Assembly: GCA_022561675.1 (NCBI GenBank)
Contig: JADFQT010000013.1
Span: 1-17,676, forward strand
Direction: 5' to 3'
Length of the DNA stretch: 17,676 bases
Source of the DNA: Chloroflexota bacterium
GTDB taxonomy: Bacteria; Chloroflexota; Dehalococcoidia; Lucifugimonadales; UBA3495
Shown: piece after piece, positions 13,938 through 17,676 of the stretch
How positions within the stretch are numbered: position 1 is the first letter of the stretch
Layout of the letters: each line of letters begins with the position of its first letter
Notes under the pieces: model-generated
Databases searched by the model: none
Seen by the model: only the letters and a program-made list of their open reading frames with translations
What the model was told of the DNA's origin: nothing
Position numbers and translations under genes: made by a program

Positions 13938-14549
13938 GCAATCGCCGCAATAACCTCATCGGCGTCGGCCACCCAGGCCATTCTGGGAAACACAATGTCC
14001 ATACAGGTACTCTGCTCCTGCTCCGTCGCGGCGGCGCAGCAGTCCCGCACCACCACGCAGTCATAATCCTTGTCTTTGGCGTCCCTCAGCGAGCCCTCCA
14101 CTACCCCGGTGGTGGAATAACCGGTCAAGATCAGGGTCGTGATGCCGAAGCGGCGCAGATAAACCTCAATGTCCGTGGTATTGAAGGGACTGGTGGTGTG
14201 TTTGCTGACTACCGGATCTTCCGGCTGCGGTGCCAGCTCCGACACCACTTGGGCTCCTGAAGTGCCCTCCACCAGAGCCGGTCCGCCGGCGGTCGCGGCG
14301 GTGCCGAAGGGAGGCCGCGGCGGTGCCGAAGGGAGGCCTGGGTGCGTCCTTACCATCCTGGCGCCGGATTACCTGCACGTAGATCACCGGCATGCCCACC
14401 TGACGAGCTCGGACCAGGAGCTTTTGGCAGTTGGCTATCAGGAGAGCGCTGCCCATAGGTACCACCGGCCGGTCACTTTTCACGATGTCATTTTGCATGT
14501 CCTGGATCAACAGCGCCGAGTTTCTGGGATCAATTCTGATGTCCGGCAT
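13931..14549 (-). pseudogene. Isochorismatase-family hydrolase, frame broken by a 22-bp tandem duplication
   Basis: The gene begins at ATG 14549 with GGGAGGT upstream and encodes a typical start, NSALLIQDMQNDIV, with the family Asp. After DGKDAPRPPFGTAA the frame shifts. The downstream half (ALVEGTSGAQVVSELAPQP, VVSKHTTSPF with the family Lys, LILTGYSTTGVVEGSLRDA) lies in another frame ending at 13931. The cause is visible: the same 22 bp occur twice in a row at 14295-14316 and 14317-14338. Removing one copy gives a continuous protein of about 198 residues. The uncorrected frame stops at 14166 after 127 residues. At the usual nucleophilic Cys position the protein has Val (TTGVVEGS), so even the restored form would not be a standard cysteine hydrolase. 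It could be a dead gene, a switchable one or an assembly error. Confidence 0.85.
14295..14338. repeat. Perfect 22-bp tandem duplication causing the frameshift
   Basis: The unit GCGGCGGTGCCGAAGGGAGG plus CC is at 14295-14316 and again at 14317-14338 with no mismatch. Because 22 is not a multiple of 3, the second copy shifts the isochorismatase frame by one. Perfect identity suggests a recent event. Confidence 0.9.
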
Positions 14550-14684
14550 GATTACCTCCCGCAGGCAAGAGTCGAAGCCAATGGACCCATCTTAACCCTA
14601 AACTAAATCCAAAGTGAAACCCGCAGGGTTCGGCGTGGCATTCATTGTAGATCCACCTTGGTTTGGTATAGGAGACCGGCTCGG

Positions 14685-15470
14685 CTAGTCGGCAGATTGG
14701 CTTGATACTGGGCCAGGCTCCTCGCCGACCCCTTCGGGGAAAATCGCGCCCTCTTGGTCGAAGCGCACTCCCTGGGCGCGCATCATTGAAGTGGTGTTGC
14801 TTCTGGCAATCGCTCGCAGCACGTTAGAGATGATGCCGGGGGTTTTTCGGATTTCCTGTTTTGGGGCGGGCACGACTATATCTGGCGTTTCGGTCAGCAG
14901 CCCCCATTGGACCGGTACTCGCTTCCTGGGAATGACGCCGGGTGGCGCGATCAAGTAGTTGTAGTCAGCGATGGCCAGGAATTTGGGATCGTGAAACTTG
15001 ACGCTGTAGGTGGCCAGGCGATCCAGATATGATTGCCGCTTTTTCGTCAAGCGCTGGAGGTCGGCCAGGGCTTGCCGGTAGGGAAAGACCTCCTGCCAGC
15101 TTTCCGGCTGGTTGACCTTGGCGTAGCTCTCGGCCTGAGTCAAGGTCAGTTGCGCCAGCTGAATGCGCCCGGACCAGGTTGCATCCTGGGCTTTCAAAGC
15201 TGCCAGCTCTTCCAGGGTGTGGTCGTCCCGAGAGAAGTCCGCCCGGCTGGCCTTCACTTCCACCAGGTATATGGTGTTGCCCGGACCCACTCCAACCAGG
15301 TCCACCACCCGACCGGCCGGGCCTTCCAGTCGTACCTCCATGCCGACACAGCGGCATTGGGCCACAGCGTAAAGCCACTCCCAAGCAGCCCATTTTAGCC
15401 GGTAGGTCAGGGGAGTCTCGTTACGCCTTTGGAACGTACCCCTTTTGTAAGAGGTTGGAGCGTCGGGCAT
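14685..15470 (-). CDS. PD-(D/E)XK nuclease-fold protein resembling MmcB
   Basis: The 261-aa protein carries a PD-(D/E)XK nuclease core in its first 85 residues: a leading helix with E31 (LKWAAWEWLY), then D57 in RVVDLVGVG and E71-V-K73 in YLVEVKASRADFSRD. The EVK-x-SRADF-x-RD pattern is typical of MmcB-type DNA repair nucleases. Farther on, DYNYLIAPPGVIP (about residues 166-178) and VPVQWGLLTET (about 182-192) also fit that family's later strands. A charged helical segment (about 95-155, with QRLTKKRQSYLDRL) is inserted between. The last 50 residues are polar and unrecognised. DNA cleavage is inferred from the fold; the role here is unknown. The start ATG has GGAA about 5 nt upstream. It lies 52 bp downstream of the LLM oxidoreductase gene on the same strand and may share its transcript. 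Confidence 0.72.
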   Translation of the reverse strand: MPDAPTSYKRGTFQRRNETPLTYRLKWAAWEWLYAVAQCRCVGMEVRLEGPAGRVVDLVGVGPGNTIYLVEVKASRADFSRDDHTLEELAALKAQDATWSGRIQLAQLTLTQAESYAKVNQPESWQEVFPYRQALADLQRLTKKRQSYLDRLATYSVKFHDPKFLAIADYNYLIAPPGVIPRKRVPVQWGLLTETPDIVVPAPKQEIRKTPGIISNVLRAIARSNTTSMMRAQGVRFDQEGAIFPEGVGEEPGPVSSQSAD

Positions 15471-15522
15471 CTTGTTCCGCTAATAGACTGGAACCGGGGG
15501 CTGGTAGCCGGACCGGATAGGC

Positions 15523-16545
15523 TTAGGGCTGCTCTTGAAACTGACGGATAATCCGGCGCAACTGGTTTTCATCTTCGCTGGAAGAGGTGTCCATGGAGAA
15601 ATTGATCTCGTTCAGCAACCCGCCGTATCTCTGGATAAACTTGGGAGCGATCTCGTCATACTCCCCAACCACGGCGAAGGCATCCAGCATCTTGTCATCG
15701 ACCAGCTCAGGCATCTCGGCCCAACGGCCCTCTACGGACAGCTGATGCAGCTGCTGGCCCACCTCCTCAAAACCGTGGATTTCCAAAACGGGAAAGTAGG
15801 TCCTGGTCGAGGAGTAGAAGGCGATGCGCCGGCGCACCTCGGCCTTCTTCGCGCTGAGGCTGGCCTGATCTGGCCCGGTGATGATAAACCCGCCGCCGCC
15901 TAAGATCAGGCTGGATGGTTCGCGTCCGGCTTTTCGAGCCCCGGCCTCCAGACCGGGTTTAACCACCTGCCTCACGTACTGCGGGGAAGTGAGGCTGTGG
16001 AGGAGCAGGCCGTCGCCAACTTCACCGGCCACCCGGCAGTTGTAGCGGTTCACCGCGGCGGTAAAAACGGCCGGCGGCGGGAACTGGCTTGGGCCTGGGT
16101 CGAAAAAGGGGGTCATCAGAGAGAATTGGTAAAACCTGCCCTGATAGCTCAGCGCTTGGCCGGATTGCCAGCAGTCCCAGATTTGCCTGAGGGATTCCAC
16201 GTACTCCCGCAGTCTCGGTCCCGGAGATTCCCATCGGGTTGAGAAGCGCCGCTCAATGTGTCCCTTGACCTGGGTGCCCAGACCCAGGCGGAAGCGTCCC
16301 CGGGACAGCTCGTGCAAGTCGCGGGCGGTGTATGCCACGACCATGGGGGAGCGAGGAAAGGCGATGGCGACGTGGGTATCCAGGGTTACCCGGGATGTGC
16401 TGGTGGCGGCCAGGGTCAGCGGAAGAAAAGGGTCATGGGCCGTCTCGCTGCTGGAAACCCCGTCATAGCCCATGGACTCGGCCCAGGCAGCTTCGGCGGC
16501 CACTGCGGTCAGGTCTCGGGAGCGCAGGGAGTAAATTACGCGCAT
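15523..16545 (-). CDS. LLM-class (luciferase-like) F420-dependent oxidoreductase
   Basis: This 340-aa TIM-barrel protein belongs to the bacterial luciferase-like superfamily, which uses F420 or FMN for oxidoreduction or monooxygenation. Characteristic segments are AAEAAWAESMGYDGVSSSE (16-34), VTLDTHVAIAFPRSPMVVA (53-71), and DLHELSRGRFRLGLGTQVKG (76-95) followed by HIERRF, then AGEVGDGLLLH farther on. The GTQVKGHIERRF pattern recalls the F420-dependent MSMEG_2256-type subfamily, so F420 is more likely than FMN, though this is by resemblance only. Substrate unknown. AGGAGG lies 4 nt upstream of the ATG, and the stop of the upstream GAF-HisKA gene lies just before it, 9 nt away, so the two are very likely co-transcribed and translationally coupled. 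Length is normal and no defect is seen. Confidence 0.88.
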   Translation of the reverse strand: MRVIYSLRSRDLTAVAAEAAWAESMGYDGVSSSETAHDPFLPLTLAATSTSRVTLDTHVAIAFPRSPMVVAYTARDLHELSRGRFRLGLGTQVKGHIERRFSTRWESPGPRLREYVESLRQIWDCWQSGQALSYQGRFYQFSLMTPFFDPGPSQFPPPAVFTAAVNRYNCRVAGEVGDGLLLHSLTSPQYVRQVVKPGLEAGARKAGREPSSLILGGGGFIITGPDQASLSAKKAEVRRRIAFYSSTRTYFPVLEIHGFEEVGQQLHQLSVEGRWAEMPELVDDKMLDAFAVVGEYDEIAPKFIQRYGGLLNEINFSMDTSSSEDENQLRRIIRQFQEQP

Positions 16546-16554
16546 TGTACCTCC

Positions 16555-17676
16555 TCAGCCGGGTAAGTCTCGGTCTAGAGATTTATCCAGCAGATCGCTG
16601 ACGGCCTGATTTAGCCGATCTGCCTCCCGATCGATGGTCTCCAGGAACTCCCGCTCCAACTCCGCCGACCAGGCAACATCTGTCCGAAGCAGGGAGCTGG
16701 TATACCCCTTTATGGAGGTCAATGGACCTCTCAGGGTATGGGCCAGGTCGGCCTGACGCGAGGTTGATTGGCCTGAACCCCCTTCGCCGGTGGAAACTCC
16801 GGCCTGGCGGGCCTTTTGTTGCTCGGCTAGCTGAGCGCCGGCCACCGCCGGAGCGATCTGATTTGCCAGGCGCTCCAGTATTTCTTGCTCTCTAGGGCCG
16901 TAGGCGTCGGCCAGGTGACTGCGTACCCCAAGAACAGCGATTATCTGACCTTTGGACACCAGAGGCAGAGTGATGCTGGTCTTAATTCCGTATTCGAGAA
17001 GCTCTCGCTCCACCGGAGAATCGGAGTCCGCAGACAATTGATTGATCACAGTTTTGCCCGAGGCCAATACCTTTTCGGCAAAGGTGCCTTTCAACGGCCT
17101 CACCGCTCCGGCGTAGCGGTCGGGCCGACCTTCCCCAAACAAATATTTATTGACCAGACTACTACCCGCAACATCGATGAAGTTAATGTTCATCCAGTCG
17201 AATTCCACCAGCCGTTGCAGCCCAATGGCGAACCTCTCATATACCTGGTCGATGCTGGAGGCGGAAGTTATGATCCTGGCTATTTCCTCCAATGCCGCCA
17301 GCTCTTCCTCCCGGGCTTGCAGCCGCTGGGCCAGCATGGCGTTGTCAAGGGCCGGGGCGATACGCTCGGCCAGGCGCTCCAAAAGCGATTGCTCTCGCCT
17401 GCCGTAGGCCGCCACCCTTTGGGAACGCAGACACATGATCCCGATGATACGCTCTTGAGAGAAAATGGGAACGGCGATGCTGGAACGCAGCCCGGAGGCC
17501 AGGTGCTCCTGGTCGAAGGGGAATTTTGGATTTTCGGCAATGTCGTCCCGTATTAAGGTTCGGCCGGTGTCTATTAGGTACTGTACCTGGCCGGCATAGG
17601 GATGACGCTCATTACCCACGGGACGGCCCGAGTTGACCGGACCCGCCAGGAATTTTTTGACGAAATAGCCTCGCTC
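16555..17676 (-). CDS. GAF-GAF-HisKA sensor protein lacking the kinase ATPase domain (5' end outside window)
   Basis: The frame is open to the right edge, so the start lies outside; 373 residues are visible. A GTG at 17619 could be mistaken for the start, but the 19 codons before it continue a GAF domain (ERGYFVKKF). Two GAF domains are seen. The first ends IIGIMCLRSQRVAAYGRREQ and the second IIAVLGVRSHLADAYGPREQ, clear internal duplicates, each followed by a helix LLERLAERIAPAL or ILERLANQIAPAV. Then comes a Gly/Ser linker and a histidine-kinase dimerisation helix pair with H-box DLAHTLRGPLTSIKGY; the His codon is at 16738-16740. The protein ends right after (LLDKSLDRDLPG), where an ATP-binding domain would normally start. 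GAF domains usually bind small ligands or sense light or redox state. It may act as a phospho-acceptor or dimer partner of another kinase. It heads an apparent operon with the LLM oxidoreductase. Confidence 0.83.
   Translation of the reverse strand, partial: ERGYFVKKFLAGPVNSGRPVGNERHPYAGQVQYLIDTGRTLIRDDIAENPKFPFDQEHLASGLRSSIAVPIFSQERIIGIMCLRSQRVAAYGRREQSLLERLAERIAPALDNAMLAQRLQAREEELAALEEIARIITSASSIDQVYERFAIGLQRLVEFDWMNINFIDVAGSSLVNKYLFGEGRPDRYAGAVRPLKGTFAEKVLASGKTVINQLSADSDSPVERELLEYGIKTSITLPLVSKGQIIAVLGVRSHLADAYGPREQEILERLANQIAPAVAGAQLAEQQKARQAGVSTGEGGSGQSTSRQADLAHTLRGPLTSIKGYTSSLLRTDVAWSAELEREFLETIDREADRLNQAVSDLLDKSLDRDLPG

Noticed and set aside
14281..14356. Programmed ribosomal frameshift in the isochorismatase gene
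   Set aside because: No slippery heptamer or pseudoknot is seen, and a perfect 22-bp duplication fully explains the shift.
16885..17556. 223-codon plus-strand open frame
   Set aside because: It lies opposite the GAF-HisKA gene, where clear duplicated GAF motifs support the minus strand.
16555..17619. Complete GAF gene starting at GTG 17619
   Set aside because: No ribosome binding site precedes it and GAF-like coding continues without a stop to the window edge, so the gene is cut, not complete.

Overview
The window is GC-rich (roughly 58-60% by eye) and compactly coded, and looks like chromosomal DNA of an uncultivated bacterium. The gene mix (an F420-type LLM oxidoreductase, an RraA-like aldolase, a PIG-L deacetylase, GAF sensor proteins, pentapeptide repeats) and the types of dispersed palindromic repeats fit Chloroflexota, possibly Dehalococcoidia or SAR202-like. 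That placement is inference: no rRNA or marker tree is available here, and no tRNA, rRNA, CRISPR array, insertion sequence or phage gene was found.

Layout. Left (1-3503), all minus strand: the start of a lipoprotein cut by the window edge, a repeat-bearing intergenic stretch, an RraA-like aldolase, a DinB-fold protein, and a secreted, membrane-anchored gluzincin metalloprotease. Centre (3869-9780), all plus: a Xer-type tyrosine recombinase, a small Arg-rich single-span membrane protein running straight into uvrC, an MgtE-type Mg2+ transporter, and an unrecognised protein with a probable winged-helix end. Right-centre (10055-13851), all plus: an aldehyde dehydrogenase, a pentapeptide-repeat protein fused to a two-helix K+-channel-like pore, and a PIG-L/LmbE deacetylase. 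Right (13931-17676), all minus, transcribed from the right edge inward: a GAF-GAF-HisKA protein without an ATPase domain (cut by the edge), an LLM-class oxidoreductase, a PD-(D/E)XK nuclease of MmcB type, and an isochorismatase-family gene broken by a 22-bp tandem duplication.

How it fits together. XerC/D and UvrC are housekeeping DNA-maintenance genes. The aldolase, aldehyde dehydrogenase, isochorismatase-like protein and LLM oxidoreductase suggest heterotrophic breakdown of diverse organic molecules, but they are not in one operon and no shared substrate can be read from the sequence. The only tightly packed units are the 116-aa gene with uvrC (8 nt apart) and GAF-HisKA with the LLM oxidoreductase (9 nt apart), probably continuing into the nuclease.

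The most distinctive signal is not a gene cassette. It is (a) four different families of dispersed palindromic repeats in four intergenic gaps, and (b) at least nine short tandem duplications (11-22 bp), one of which kills a gene and several of which sit on gene starts or ends. I did not find a convincing new multi-gene system.
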